A stretch of 64,000 nt of DNA, from assembly GCA_002354055.1 (NCBI GenBank), contig DEKW01000012.1, forward strand, positions 1 through 64,000. Reading direction: 5' to 3'. This DNA comes from Bacteroidales bacterium UBA2712 (GTDB lineage Bacteria; Bacteroidota; Bacteroidia; Bacteroidales; Paludibacteraceae). Numbering within the stretch: the stretch's first letter is position 1; the number at the start of each line of letters is the position of its first letter. Below the pieces are notes generated by a model. It made no database searches, was not told where the DNA came from, and worked only from the letters and a program-made list of their open reading frames with translations. Below, in pieces: positions 16,338 through 25,330 of this stretch. The position numbers and the translations under genes are program-made.

Positions 16338-16379
16338 GGCGGAGGCCGCTTCTCCCGTTTGACGGGAGACCGCTCCGGG
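16338..16379 (+). repeat. Hairpin element, copy 1, in the tRNA-Phe leader
   Basis: Conserved flanks GGCGGAGGCCGCT and CCGCTCCGGG enclose a 7-bp stem TCTCCCG/CGGGAGA. The same flanks with a different but still complementary stem occur at 29939-29979. Its last two bases overlap the first bases of the mature tRNA. Confidence 0.7.
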
Positions 16380-16450
16380 TGCCATAGCTCAGTTGGTAGA
16401 GCAAAGGACTGAAAATCCTTGTGTCACTGGTTCGATTCCCGTTGGCACCA
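16378..16450 (+). tRNA. tRNA-Phe (GAA)
   Basis: 73 bases. The acceptor stem GGTGCCA pairs with TGGCACC. The D-loop is AGCTCAGTTGGTAGAGC, the anticodon loop CTGAAAA holds GAA, and the T-arm contains GGTTCGATTCC. CCA is not encoded. Confidence 0.97.
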
Positions 16451-16454
16451 CAGT

Positions 16455-16482
16455 AAAGAGACTCACACGAGCCTCTTTTTTT
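16455..16482 (+). terminator. Terminator after tRNA-Phe
   Basis: Arms AAAGAGACTC and GAGCCTCTTT pair with one mismatch around a short loop, followed by a T-run. Confidence 0.7.
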
Positions 16483-16524
16483 GTACCCAAAATTAAATTA
16501 ATTTTGCTTTTTTACATAAAAGTC

Positions 16525-16555
16525 TTGCGTATTCAAAAAAAATGTAGTATCTTTG
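16525..16555 (+). promoter_or_regulatory. Promoter of the amylase operon
   Basis: TTGC (16525-16528), 19 bases, TATCTTTG (16548-16555), 25 bases before the first ATG. No further strong promoter is seen up to 26943. Confidence 0.75.
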
Positions 16556-16580
16556 CAGCAAATTTTAACATAGTTAAACC

Positions 16581-18056
16581 ATGAAAAAGATTCTATTAGT
16601 ATTCTCAACGATTATATTATGCGCGGGTGTGAGTTCGCTGCATGCGAAGAATGTCGGTGTGCCGGCGGAATGTGAGGATGTGATGTTACAGGCGTTCTAC
16701 TGGGACAGCTATAAAGCGCAGAGTTCAACGAATAGCAAGTTCGGTTGTACAAAATGGATCGATCTGATCAAAGATACCGCAGCTATCAATGCGAATTTCG
16801 ATGTCGTATGGTTTCCGCCGAGTGCAGGTCCGAAGGGTTGCGGAGTGGGTTATTCCGCAAAGCAGTATAGCAACCAGGAGAGCGACTGGGGAACCAAAAC
16901 AGGGCTGAATAATTTGATCAATGCATTGCACAAGGGCAATACGAAAGTGTTGGCGGATGTCGTGTTAAACCACCGCGGTAATCTGACCAATTGGTGTAAT
17001 TTCTTTACGGATAATTTTGGCTCGTACGGTACGTTTACTTTGACGCAGAAAGAGATTTGTCGTAACGATGAAGGTTTTACGGACTCGAAATCCAGCTGCT
17101 ACAACGCGGCGGCGTCGGATCGCGGAGCATATGATACGGGTGATAATTTCGACGGTGCGCGTGATTTGGATCATCAGAGCGAGATGGTACAGAACTGGTC
17201 GAAGGCTTATACGCAGTGGTTGCTGAATACGATGAATTACGACGGATTCCGGTATGACATGACCTTGGGTTTCCATGGCCGGTACCTGAAGATGTACAAC
17301 GAGGCGGCTCAACCGTATATGTCCGTCTCGGAGTTATGGCATAGTATTGACCGCCAGAAACAGCATTTGCAGGAATGCGACTCGAACACGATGATTTTTG
17401 ACTTTCAGGCGAAGTACTCGTTGAAGGGAATCGTAACAGGTTCGTACGGCAAACTGAATGTTAACAAGGTTTTTGAAGGCTTGCGCAAGCATGGTCTGTC
17501 GCGCTATTCGGTGACCTTCATCGACAATCACGACACCTTCGACCGTGGCACGGCGTATGGAGACAACCAGTTTACCCCGACTACGGATCTGACGACTGCT
17601 ACGAACAAAGATTTCGTCCTGCAGGCGAGTGCGTATATGCTGATGATGCCGGGTGTGCCGTGTGTGTTCTATCCACATTGGGTGAGTTACAAGGAAGAGA
17701 TCAACGAATTGATCGCTGTCCGCAAGCGTGCGGGAATCCATAGTGAGTCGCAAGTGTTGGAAGAGGAAAGCGGTCAGTATAAGTACCATGCTACGATCCA
17801 AGGTCATCGCGGCAAGGTGATTGTGCGCGTGGGTAAGTATCGCAGCACGACCCAGCCGGAGGGGTATGAATTGGCGGTAGAAGGAGGAAGCAGAGGTGCC
17901 TATACGGTCTATATCCAAATGAATCCGCAAGGTGTGGAGCAGCCTGCCGCCGACTCCTCCCTAAAGGGAAGAGGAGAGAAGTTCCTGGAGGACGGGAAAC
18001 TGTATATCCGCGTGGGTGAGAGAGTATATGATATAACTGGAAATAAAATACAATGA
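16581..18056 (+). CDS. Secreted GH13 alpha-amylase 1
   Basis: 491 residues with a signal peptide (ILLVFSTIILCAGVSSLHA). The GH13 (beta/alpha)8 barrel shows the four conserved regions: DVVLNH near residue 126, GFRYDM with the nucleophile Asp near 226, SELW with acid/base Glu near 251, and IDNHD with Asp near 318. It should hydrolyse alpha-1,4-glucan outside the cell. Unlike the next two amylases it lacks the N-terminal YGILVNG domain. The C-terminus carries the shared motif EDGKLYIRVGERVYDITG, preceded by a linker (AADSSLKGRGEKF) encoded by the hairpin-type phrase repeat. Its stop overlaps the next start (ATGA). Confidence 0.93.
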   Translation: MKKILLVFSTIILCAGVSSLHAKNVGVPAECEDVMLQAFYWDSYKAQSSTNSKFGCTKWIDLIKDTAAINANFDVVWFPPSAGPKGCGVGYSAKQYSNQESDWGTKTGLNNLINALHKGNTKVLADVVLNHRGNLTNWCNFFTDNFGSYGTFTLTQKEICRNDEGFTDSKSSCYNAAASDRGAYDTGDNFDGARDLDHQSEMVQNWSKAYTQWLLNTMNYDGFRYDMTLGFHGRYLKMYNEAAQPYMSVSELWHSIDRQKQHLQECDSNTMIFDFQAKYSLKGIVTGSYGKLNVNKVFEGLRKHGLSRYSVTFIDNHDTFDRGTAYGDNQFTPTTDLTTATNKDFVLQASAYMLMMPGVPCVFYPHWVSYKEEINELIAVRKRAGIHSESQVLEEESGQYKYHATIQGHRGKVIVRVGKYRSTTQPEGYELAVEGGSRGAYTVYIQMNPQGVEQPAADSSLKGRGEKFLEDGKLYIRVGERVYDITGNKIQ

Positions 18057-19858
18057 AAAAGACATTTTTATTATTGATGATGATGCTGAGCGCGGTGTGG
18101 TGCTACGCCGGCAGCTATGGCATTTTGGTGAACGGCACGACGTATTTTGCTGCTGAATACCGCGGCAAAGACAGCATGACGGGTATGTATGACGAGTATT
18201 TGGCGCATGTACAAGTGTCGAACGGTGATTTCCTGCAACTATATGATGCCGAATACGAGGCCGCTTGGGTTGTAGATCTGGACACATGGTCGGTAGCCGG
18301 TTTTACGAAAGGCACCGATCGTTATACCGCAAGCGTGACAGGATGTTATGATTTCTATATCAAGCTCAAGTATGGCGAGGATCAGTTGTATATCGGCAAT
18401 GGTTCGAATTGCGGCGAGGGCGAGGATATACATGATATCTACAAAGGCGCTGTTCCTCATCAGTGTGAGGCGGTGATGATGCAGGCATTCTATAACGAGT
18501 CGTATAGCGCTACCGCTCCGGGTGTGAGCGAGTATGGCGATACTAAATGGACGACCCTGACGGCGCAGGCAAATGAGTTGGGGCAGTATTTCGATTATCT
18601 CTGGTTACCGCCCAGCGCGTATGGTGACGGAGCGGGTTATCACCCCAAGCAATACTCCAACCAGAACTCCAATTGGGGTACCCGTGCGGAGCTGGATGCG
18701 CTGATTAGTGCACTACATAACGCAGGAGCAAAGGTGGTGGCGGATATCGTCATCAACCACTGCGCGAACAAGAGCACGTGGTGCGATTTCTACGAGATGG
18801 ACTTCGGCGAGTATGGAGTCTTCCAGCCGGATGAGACGTATATCTGTTCGAACGACGAGGTGAATCTGAATCCCGAGTCGGGTGATTGTTACGGCACTGC
18901 GTCCGGAAGTATGGACGACGGCGATAACTGGGACGGTGCGCGTGACTGGAGTCACGATAAGGTCTATGTGCAGGAGATGTTCATCGCTTATCTGCAATGG
19001 ATGCGCAATGTGATGCACTACGATGGTTTCCGGTATGACAAAGGCGACGGATTCAATAACTGGCACCACTGGAACTATAACAAACATGCCAAACCGGAGA
19101 TCGCCTTCATGGAATGTTATTCAGGAACGGATGAGATCCAAAACCGCATCAACGGCGCTAATGGCGATCTGATGGGCTTGGATTTTGACCTCAAGTGGCA
19201 TGTGTTCAATTCGTTTGCGGGCTGGGATTACAGCCGTGGTCGTGGCGATTGTATCATGAGTCGCGGTGACGGCAAGCATTCTGTGACGTTTATTGAGAGC
19301 CATGACTGGTTCTTACGGCCGGACAATGATAATGAGTTCGGCGGCCGCGGCAACTCGATGACTCCGGCGCTGAAAGCACGTCTGATGCAGGCGAATGCGT
19401 TCTTGTTGTCTATGCCGGGTGTGCCGTGTGTGTTTTATCCGCATTGGGCGAAGTATAAAGAGGATCTGAAGCCGATGATTATTGCGCGTAAATGGGCCGG
19501 TGTGCATAGTGAGAGCGAAGTGAAGGACGAATATTCAACGGCTACGGGATACCAGGCGACAGTGGTCGGCAAGTATGGATGGCTGATTCTGTGTCTGGGA
19601 GATAAGGCGAACGGACAAGGATTCGAAGGCTATCAGTTGGCTGCCAGCAACTACAGCACGATGGAAGGTCATAATGAGAGTTTTGAGATCTGGGTGAATA
19701 GTTCGAAGGAGAAACCTATGCCGCAAGGCATGGAGACGATTAACTCCGGCTCCTCCCTGATGCGAAGAGGAGAGAAATTCTTCAGGGACGGTCAATTGAT
19801 GATTCGGGTAGGCGACGAGATCTTCGACGCCTACGGACGAAAAATCGTAATCCCGTAA
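18053..19858 (+). CDS. Secreted GH13 alpha-amylase 2 with N-terminal beta domain
   Basis: 601 residues. Signal peptide (LLLMMMLSAVWCYA), then a domain of about 115 residues beginning SYGILVNGTTYFAAE and ending DQLYIGNGSNCGEG. The latter is shared with the next two proteins and may bind carbohydrate, though I could not name a CBM family. GH13 catalytic regions are complete: VADIVINH (Asp near 231), GFRYDK (Asp near 329), FMECY (Glu near 354), ESHD (Asp near 418). The C-terminal motif RDGQLMIRVGDEIFDAYG follows a phrase-repeat linker (GSSLMRRGEKFF). The last codons and stop are formed by an octamer repeat (GTAATCCC family), giving IVIP at the end instead of the usual IQ. Confidence 0.93.
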   Translation: MKKTFLLLMMMLSAVWCYAGSYGILVNGTTYFAAEYRGKDSMTGMYDEYLAHVQVSNGDFLQLYDAEYEAAWVVDLDTWSVAGFTKGTDRYTASVTGCYDFYIKLKYGEDQLYIGNGSNCGEGEDIHDIYKGAVPHQCEAVMMQAFYNESYSATAPGVSEYGDTKWTTLTAQANELGQYFDYLWLPPSAYGDGAGYHPKQYSNQNSNWGTRAELDALISALHNAGAKVVADIVINHCANKSTWCDFYEMDFGEYGVFQPDETYICSNDEVNLNPESGDCYGTASGSMDDGDNWDGARDWSHDKVYVQEMFIAYLQWMRNVMHYDGFRYDKGDGFNNWHHWNYNKHAKPEIAFMECYSGTDEIQNRINGANGDLMGLDFDLKWHVFNSFAGWDYSRGRGDCIMSRGDGKHSVTFIESHDWFLRPDNDNEFGGRGNSMTPALKARLMQANAFLLSMPGVPCVFYPHWAKYKEDLKPMIIARKWAGVHSESEVKDEYSTATGYQATVVGKYGWLILCLGDKANGQGFEGYQLAASNYSTMEGHNESFEIWVNSSKEKPMPQGMETINSGSSLMRRGEKFFRDGQLMIRVGDEIFDAYGRKIVIP

Positions 19859-19871
19859 TTACGTAATCCCG
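19845..19871 (+). repeat. Octamer repeat forming the stop of amylase 2
   Basis: Units TCGTAATC, CCGTAATT, ACGTAATC, then CCG. They encode the final IVIP and the TAA stop. The same phrase occurs at 22633-22659 and 31703-31726. Confidence 0.75.
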
Positions 19872-19894
19872 ACAATAAAAAACAACCAATAATA

Positions 19895-21730
19895 ATGAGA
19901 AAGACATTTTTGATGATGGCGGCCATGATGGTCAGTGTGTTGATGCAAGCCGCCAGTTATGGAATTTTGGTGAACGGCAAGATGTATTTTGCCGGTTCGC
20001 TACAGGATGAGTTTGAGGGTTTTACTCAGTACTTGGCACGCGTACAGGTTAAAAATGGCGATTACTGCCAGCTGTATGACTTGGACAACAAAGCGGCATG
20101 GGCAGTGCCGTTGAATACCTATTCGGTAGCGGGATTTGCGTACGACGGTACCAACCAGCGCTACAACGTGACCGTGGATGGTTGCTTTGATTTCTACATC
20201 AAGCTCAAATGGGAGGCGGACGAACTCTATATCGGAGCCGGAACTGCGGAGTGCGGCGAAGGTCAGGATATCAGCGGTGACACGCCGATAGATCCGGGTT
20301 ATAACGGTTCCGCTCCGGCGCAATGCCCGGATGTGATGCTGCAGGCATTCTATTGGAACAGCACGACCGACCCTTCCGGTAACGGTTATGGTCGTACCAA
20401 ATGGGTGGACTACGTGAATGGCAACAACGGTTCGTCGGCCGAAGAGATGGGACAGTGGTTCGACCTCGTATGGATTCCTTCGGTGAGTGCTGGAGATGGT
20501 TTGGGTTACCATCCGACCAATTACGGCAAGTTGGACAGTGGTCGCGGAACGAAGCAGAAACTGCTGCAAGTGATTAATACCCTTCATCAGAACGGAGCAC
20601 GCGTGGTAGCAGATATCGTCATCAATCATGCTGACGCACAAGAGGGATGGTGTAATTTTAAGAGTTATACCTTTGGTAGTTATGGTACGTTTACGCCGGA
20701 TGGCTCGTATATTTGCAATACGGATGAGATGAACACGAGTGCTCCGACTACGGCTTGCCGTGGTTATGCAGTGGGCAATGCGGATGACGGTTATGGAGAC
20801 GAGGCAAACTACGCTGCTTCGCGTGACTGGGATCATACGAATCCGGAGGTAAATGCCATGTTCAAGGCATACTTGAAATGGTTGCGTAACGAGATTAAGA
20901 TAGATGGTTTCCGCTATGACTACTGCAAGGGTTATCATAACTCGCACATCAACGATTACAATCGTGCAGCTGAGGCTTATTTCTCCGTCATGGAGTACTG
21001 GGATGGTAATGTAAACACGCTTCAGAGTCGTTTGACAGACGCTGGTTGGAATACCACAACCTTTGACTTTGCTACCAAATATACGGCATTTAATGATGGT
21101 ATTGCTGCTGAAAACTACTACAAATTGAAGGGAGCAGGTCTGCCGGGAGCAGGCAAGAGCCGTTATGCTGTTACTTTTGTGGATAGTCATGATAGTTTCC
21201 AGCGTGACAATAATGAGTTGTGCGGCGAAGGAAACTCGATGACTCTCTGCCGTGACAAAGTGCTGCAATGTAACGCTTATATGCTTTCGATGCCGGGTGT
21301 GCCTTGTGTTTTCTGGCCTCACTGGGTAACGTTCAAGGACGAGATCAAGAAGATGATCAACGCCCGTTATAAAACAGGCGTTCATAGCGAGAGTAGTGTG
21401 AACGATGAAGCGGGTAATGGTTATTACAAAGCTACTATCTATGGTAAGAATGGTGAGATTCGTCTGCTCTTAGGTCCGAACTCGGGCTATAATACCACAC
21501 CGCAGGGCTATACCTTGGCAGTAAAAGGCGTTAACTACGGCGTATATTATAAGACCACGAGCGCGCGCGGAGACAAGGATACCGAGCGTCAGCCTATTGT
21601 TCAGGGAATCGAGAAGACTACCTCCGACTCCTCCCAGAAGGGAAGAGGAGAGAAATTCGTCAAAGATGGTCAACTGCTGATTAAGGTGGGCGAGCAGGTG
21701 TTTGACGTAATGGGACGGAAAATACAATAA
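19895..21730 (+). CDS. Secreted GH13 alpha-amylase 3 with N-terminal beta domain
   Basis: 611 residues, closely parallel to amylase 2. Signal peptide (FLMMAAMMVSVLMQA), N-terminal domain SYGILVNGKMYFAG to DELYIGAGTAECGEG, then a GH13 barrel with VADIVINH (Asp near 240), GFRYDY (Asp near 342), VMEYW (Glu near 367) and DSHD (Asp near 433). The conserved MPGVPCVFWPHW follows. C-terminal motif KDGQLLIKVGEQVFDVMG after the phrase-repeat linker (DSSQKGRGEKFV). Probably arose with amylase 2 by duplication, then diverged. Expected substrate is starch or glycogen. Confidence 0.93.
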   Translation: MRKTFLMMAAMMVSVLMQAASYGILVNGKMYFAGSLQDEFEGFTQYLARVQVKNGDYCQLYDLDNKAAWAVPLNTYSVAGFAYDGTNQRYNVTVDGCFDFYIKLKWEADELYIGAGTAECGEGQDISGDTPIDPGYNGSAPAQCPDVMLQAFYWNSTTDPSGNGYGRTKWVDYVNGNNGSSAEEMGQWFDLVWIPSVSAGDGLGYHPTNYGKLDSGRGTKQKLLQVINTLHQNGARVVADIVINHADAQEGWCNFKSYTFGSYGTFTPDGSYICNTDEMNTSAPTTACRGYAVGNADDGYGDEANYAASRDWDHTNPEVNAMFKAYLKWLRNEIKIDGFRYDYCKGYHNSHINDYNRAAEAYFSVMEYWDGNVNTLQSRLTDAGWNTTTFDFATKYTAFNDGIAAENYYKLKGAGLPGAGKSRYAVTFVDSHDSFQRDNNELCGEGNSMTLCRDKVLQCNAYMLSMPGVPCVFWPHWVTFKDEIKKMINARYKTGVHSESSVNDEAGNGYYKATIYGKNGEIRLLLGPNSGYNTTPQGYTLAVKGVNYGVYYKTTSARGDKDTERQPIVQGIEKTTSDSSQKGRGEKFVKDGQLLIKVGEQVFDVMGRKIQ

Positions 21731-21758
21731 TACTAACCAACAAATCAAATAACGAATT

Positions 21759-22628
21759 ATGAAAAAGATTTATGCATTGATGGCTGCTATGCTTTTTGCA
21801 GCCGGAACTTTTGCCGCCAGCTACGGCATCTTAGTGAACGGAACTACCTATTTTGCGGGTGAACCTGCCGGTGAGTTCGAAGGTTTCCAACAGTATTTGG
21901 CGCATGTACAGGTGAAAGCAGGTGACTTCTGCCAACTCTGCGATGCGGAAAACAAAGCCGTTTGGGCAGTAGATATCAACCCGGCTTCTGTAGAGGGTTT
22001 CACCCGTAACGGGAATCAGTACAGTGTAACGACCGATGGCTGCTATGATTTCTATATTAAGCTCAAATACGAGCAGGATGAGTTGTATATCGGTCCGGGT
22101 TCGAACTGCGGTGCGGGTATTGATATCTCCGGCCAGGGTGGTCAAGGTGGTGACGAGGATGTCAACTACTATGCTATCGGTTGGATCAACGGTGCGGACC
22201 ATGGTGAGGCAGCGTACGACACCTATGAGGATGACCTCCTTTTTGTGGACGGCAAGTTGACCATCAATTGTCAGATGGGAAGCTATATTGCAATCAAAGA
22301 CCATCTGGGTAATTTCTATTATTCCAAGACGGAGACGACGATTGCCAACGAGTCAGTGACGATGGAGTGGGCAAACGGTTGGCAGGGATGCCAGAAATGG
22401 GCTATTCCTGAGGGCGTGAACTATATCATCATGCGTAGCGCTGCTTGCAAAGGTCAGATCCAACTTGAGCGTGTAGATAAAGCGACCTACGACGCTTATC
22501 ATTTTAGCGGAAGCCAAGCTATCGAGAATACTGCGGTTAGCGAGAAAGCCCGCAAAGTGTTCATCGATGGTCAGTTGCGTATCGTTCGCGGCGACAAGAT
22601 GTTTGACGCTACCGGACGTCAGCTTTGA
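21759..22628 (+). CDS. Secreted non-catalytic paralogue of the amylases
   Basis: 289 residues. Signal peptide (LMAAMLFAAGTFA), then the same N-terminal domain as amylases 2 and 3 (SYGILVNGTTYFAGE to DELYIGPGSNCGAG). In place of a GH13 barrel there is a domain of about 110 residues (NYYAIGWINGADHGEAAY to YIIMRSAACKGQIQLE) with an aromatic-rich beta pattern resembling a carbohydrate-binding module. It ends with the shared C-terminal motif IDGQLRIVRGDKMFDATG. No catalytic residues were found. The likely role is binding starch at the cell surface to help its neighbours; this is inference from domain sharing and position. Confidence 0.75.
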   Translation: MKKIYALMAAMLFAAGTFAASYGILVNGTTYFAGEPAGEFEGFQQYLAHVQVKAGDFCQLCDAENKAVWAVDINPASVEGFTRNGNQYSVTTDGCYDFYIKLKYEQDELYIGPGSNCGAGIDISGQGGQGGDEDVNYYAIGWINGADHGEAAYDTYEDDLLFVDGKLTINCQMGSYIAIKDHLGNFYYSKTETTIANESVTMEWANGWQGCQKWAIPEGVNYIIMRSAACKGQIQLERVDKATYDAYHFSGSQAIENTAVSEKARKVFIDGQLRIVRGDKMFDATGRQL

Positions 22629-22632
22629 TTGT

Positions 22633-22659
22633 TCCGTAATCCCGTAATTACGTAATCCC
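22633..22659 (+). repeat. Octamer repeat in the spacer before amylase 4
   Basis: CCGTAATC, CCGTAATT, ACGTAATC, then CCG. Same phrase as at 19845 and 31703. Confidence 0.75.
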
Positions 22660-22675
22660 GAAAAAAATAACAACA

Positions 22676-24691
22676 ATGAAAAAAATCTATGTACTGATAG
22701 CCGCCGTGGTGTATTCGGTGGGGTTATTAGCCGCCAATTGGAATCCCGTAGCCGGTTTGACTCCGGAAGAGAGGCCGCGTCCGGCAGGAGTAACTAATGG
22801 TATCTACTATGGTGACGATGGCACGTCGGTGACTCTCTGCACGTACGCAGCCAGCAAGACAGCTTCGGCGAAACGCGTGTTCTTGTTGGGCGACATGACC
22901 AACTGGCAACTCTCCGGAGACTACCAGCTGTACAAGGATGGTAACTATTTCTGGATTACGCTTACGGGTCTGACTCCGGGGCAGGAGTATCGGTTCCAGT
23001 ACGCTGTAGAGCGTGCGGATGGTGTGAAAAAGCAGATCTCCGATCTGTATTCGGAGAAAGTGTTGCACCCCGATGACCAGTACGAGCCGAGAACTATCGA
23101 CCCGAACCTGCTGGCTTATCCGGCAGGCGGAGACGGTTACGTGACGGTTATCCAGCCCGGCAAGCCGCAGTACCAGTGGTCGGACGCTACGCTCAATTTC
23201 CAGCGACCGAATAAGAATAACTTGGTGATTTATGAGTTGTGGATCTATGATTATACGGAAGGTCGTTCTCTGAAGGGCTTAATGAAGCGTCTGGATTACA
23301 TCCAGAACCTCGGCGTGAACGCGATTGAGCTGATGCCTATCTGTGAGTTTGACGGCAACTACAACTGGGGTTATTCGCCGAACCACTATTTTGCTCCAGA
23401 TAAGGCGTATGGTACCGAGACGATGTACAAGGAGTTCATCGACGAGTGCCACAAACGCGGCATGGCGGTGATTCTCGATATGGTCTTCAACCATGCTACG
23501 GGACTGAACCCTATGAATAAGCTTTATCCGTACGGAACGGACTTGGCGAGCAACCCATGGTTCAATGTTAATGCTCCGCATAGCGATAACGTCTATGAGG
23601 ACTGGAATCACGGTTTTGCACCGGCTCATGAGATGTTCATCCGTGCGCTCAAGTATTGGTTGACGGAGTATAAAGTGGACGGATTCCGTCTGGATTTGAG
23701 TCATGGCTTATGTTCCGACCAACCGAATACTTCTGTTGCTAACCTCAAGGATTACTATGACAAGAGTATCAAAGCCGTTTCGCCAACTGCGTATATGATT
23801 TGCGAGCATTGGGGAGGCAACATGGGTACCGAGCGTCCGAAGTTGATTAGTTACGGCATGCAATGCTGGAACAACACCTCCAATGCTTATTGCCAGACGG
23901 CGATGGGATGGCTCAAAGACGGCGATGGGTTTGGAGATGCCAACAAAGACGGTTATGTCTCTTATTGCGAGAGCCACGATGAGGAGCGTATGCAGTATAA
24001 GGCGAAGAAATACGGCAACGGAGACCTGCAGACCAATACCTCAGCGCGTCTTGGGCGTGTAGCAGAGAACGTGGCATTCAATGTGCTGCTCAACGGTTCG
24101 CATATGCTGTGGATGTGGGAGGAGATCGGATATGATTTCTCTATCAACTGTGATCTTGACCACCCGAACAACTATAATGAGAGTTACCGTTGCAACAAAA
24201 AACCCCGTCCGGAGATCCGCTCCTATTTTACCAATAAAGACCGTGTGGCGGCATTCACGAAATGTGCGCAGGTGATCACGCTGCGTACGCAGTTGATGCC
24301 TTCGGTCTTTGAGGGCAACCCGACCAGCCAGAACATCTCTTCAGGCAACAAACTGCGCAAGGTGCAGTGGGGTAGTAATGTCTTTGTTGCAGCAAACTTC
24401 GACGTGACGAGCAATCAGACAGTCACGCTGCCTTCCGGCACGTGGTATGACTACCTCAACGGAGCCACTCTGGCGAATAGCACTTATACCCTTGCTCCGG
24501 GCGAGTTGAAAGTGTTCACCGGCACGCCGGTTATTGCGCCGACTTTCGTTGATATCAACAAACGTGAGACGCAGGGTTTTGAAGAAGTACAAAGGGACCA
24601 AGCACAAAGTACCAAGTTCATTCGCGACGGTCAGATACTCATTCGCCGCGGAGATAAAATTTATACAATCATGGGCACACGCGTACAATAA
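22676..24691 (+). CDS. Secreted GH13 amylase/pullulanase-type enzyme 4
   Basis: 671 residues. Signal peptide (YVLIAAVVYSVGLLAA), then a beta-sandwich like CBM48 (AKRVFLLGDMTNWQL, LTGLTPGQEYRFQYAV). The GH13 barrel starts at LVIYELWIYDYTEGRSLKG. Catalytic regions: DMVFNH (Asp near 268), GFRLDL (Asp near 340), CEHWGG (Glu near 377), ESHDEER (Asp near 435). A C-terminal beta domain precedes the shared motif RDGQILIRRGDKIYTIMG. The CBM48 pairing suggests action on branched glucans or maltodextrins, but specificity cannot be read here. A heptamer-like phrase (24586-24614) encodes part of the linker VQRDQAQSTKF. Its stop TAA shares a base with the next ATG. Confidence 0.92.
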   Translation: MKKIYVLIAAVVYSVGLLAANWNPVAGLTPEERPRPAGVTNGIYYGDDGTSVTLCTYAASKTASAKRVFLLGDMTNWQLSGDYQLYKDGNYFWITLTGLTPGQEYRFQYAVERADGVKKQISDLYSEKVLHPDDQYEPRTIDPNLLAYPAGGDGYVTVIQPGKPQYQWSDATLNFQRPNKNNLVIYELWIYDYTEGRSLKGLMKRLDYIQNLGVNAIELMPICEFDGNYNWGYSPNHYFAPDKAYGTETMYKEFIDECHKRGMAVILDMVFNHATGLNPMNKLYPYGTDLASNPWFNVNAPHSDNVYEDWNHGFAPAHEMFIRALKYWLTEYKVDGFRLDLSHGLCSDQPNTSVANLKDYYDKSIKAVSPTAYMICEHWGGNMGTERPKLISYGMQCWNNTSNAYCQTAMGWLKDGDGFGDANKDGYVSYCESHDEERMQYKAKKYGNGDLQTNTSARLGRVAENVAFNVLLNGSHMLWMWEEIGYDFSINCDLDHPNNYNESYRCNKKPRPEIRSYFTNKDRVAAFTKCAQVITLRTQLMPSVFEGNPTSQNISSGNKLRKVQWGSNVFVAANFDVTSNQTVTLPSGTWYDYLNGATLANSTYTLAPGELKVFTGTPVIAPTFVDINKRETQGFEEVQRDQAQSTKFIRDGQILIRRGDKIYTIMGTRVQ

Positions 24692-25329
24692 TGTATATAG
24701 CGATTGCAGGAAATATAGGTGCAGGCAAGACGACGTTGACAAAGATGTTAGCGAAGTATTACGGATGGGAGCCTCGCTTTGAGAGCGTGAGCTTCAATCC
24801 GTATCTGGAGGACTATTACGGCGATATCCAGCGCTGGGCATTTTGTTTGGAGACCTATTTCCTCAAGGAACGGTACAAAGACATGCTGGCCGTGCAGCGT
24901 GCGGGACACACGATTGTGCAGGACCGGTCGATCTTCGAGGGTGTGTATGTGTTTGTGAAGAATAATTACGAACGCGGCGACCTCAGTCAGCGGGATTTTG
25001 AGACGTTTATGGAGCTGTTCGACCTGATGAAATCGCAGATGAAGATGCCGGATCTGATGATCTATCTTCGCAAGTCCGTTCCGGCGCTCATCGCGCAGAT
25101 TCAGAAACGCGGGCGCGACTATGAGCAGACGATGCAGATCGACTATCTCAAGGACCTGAATGACAAATACGAGGATTTCATCTATCATAAGTACGAAGGC
25201 CGCGTGCTGGTCATCGACTCTGACGGAATGGATTTTGAGAATAACCCCGGAGATTTCCGCAAAGTGATCGACAAGGTGGATGCGGAGCTGTTCGGACTCT
25301 TTAGCGAAAATAATAATAACTGGAAATAA
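24691..25329 (+). CDS. Deoxynucleoside kinase 1
   Basis: 212 residues. P-loop GNIGAGKTT at the N-terminus, the dNK substrate motif EPRFESV with the following NPYLEDYY, the DRS-type motif QDRSIFEG, and the lid region IQKRGRDYEQ. It phosphorylates a deoxynucleoside (dGK/dAK/dCK group) in salvage; the exact base preference is not visible. It starts on the last base of the amylase 4 stop and lies 1 base before a close paralogue, so the pair is cotranscribed and may correspond to the two-subunit deoxynucleoside kinases known in some bacteria. Confidence 0.9.
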   Translation: MYIAIAGNIGAGKTTLTKMLAKYYGWEPRFESVSFNPYLEDYYGDIQRWAFCLETYFLKERYKDMLAVQRAGHTIVQDRSIFEGVYVFVKNNYERGDLSQRDFETFMELFDLMKSQMKMPDLMIYLRKSVPALIAQIQKRGRDYEQTMQIDYLKDLNDKYEDFIYHKYEGRVLVIDSDGMDFENNPGDFRKVIDKVDAELFGLFSENNNNWK

Positions 25330-25330
25330 T

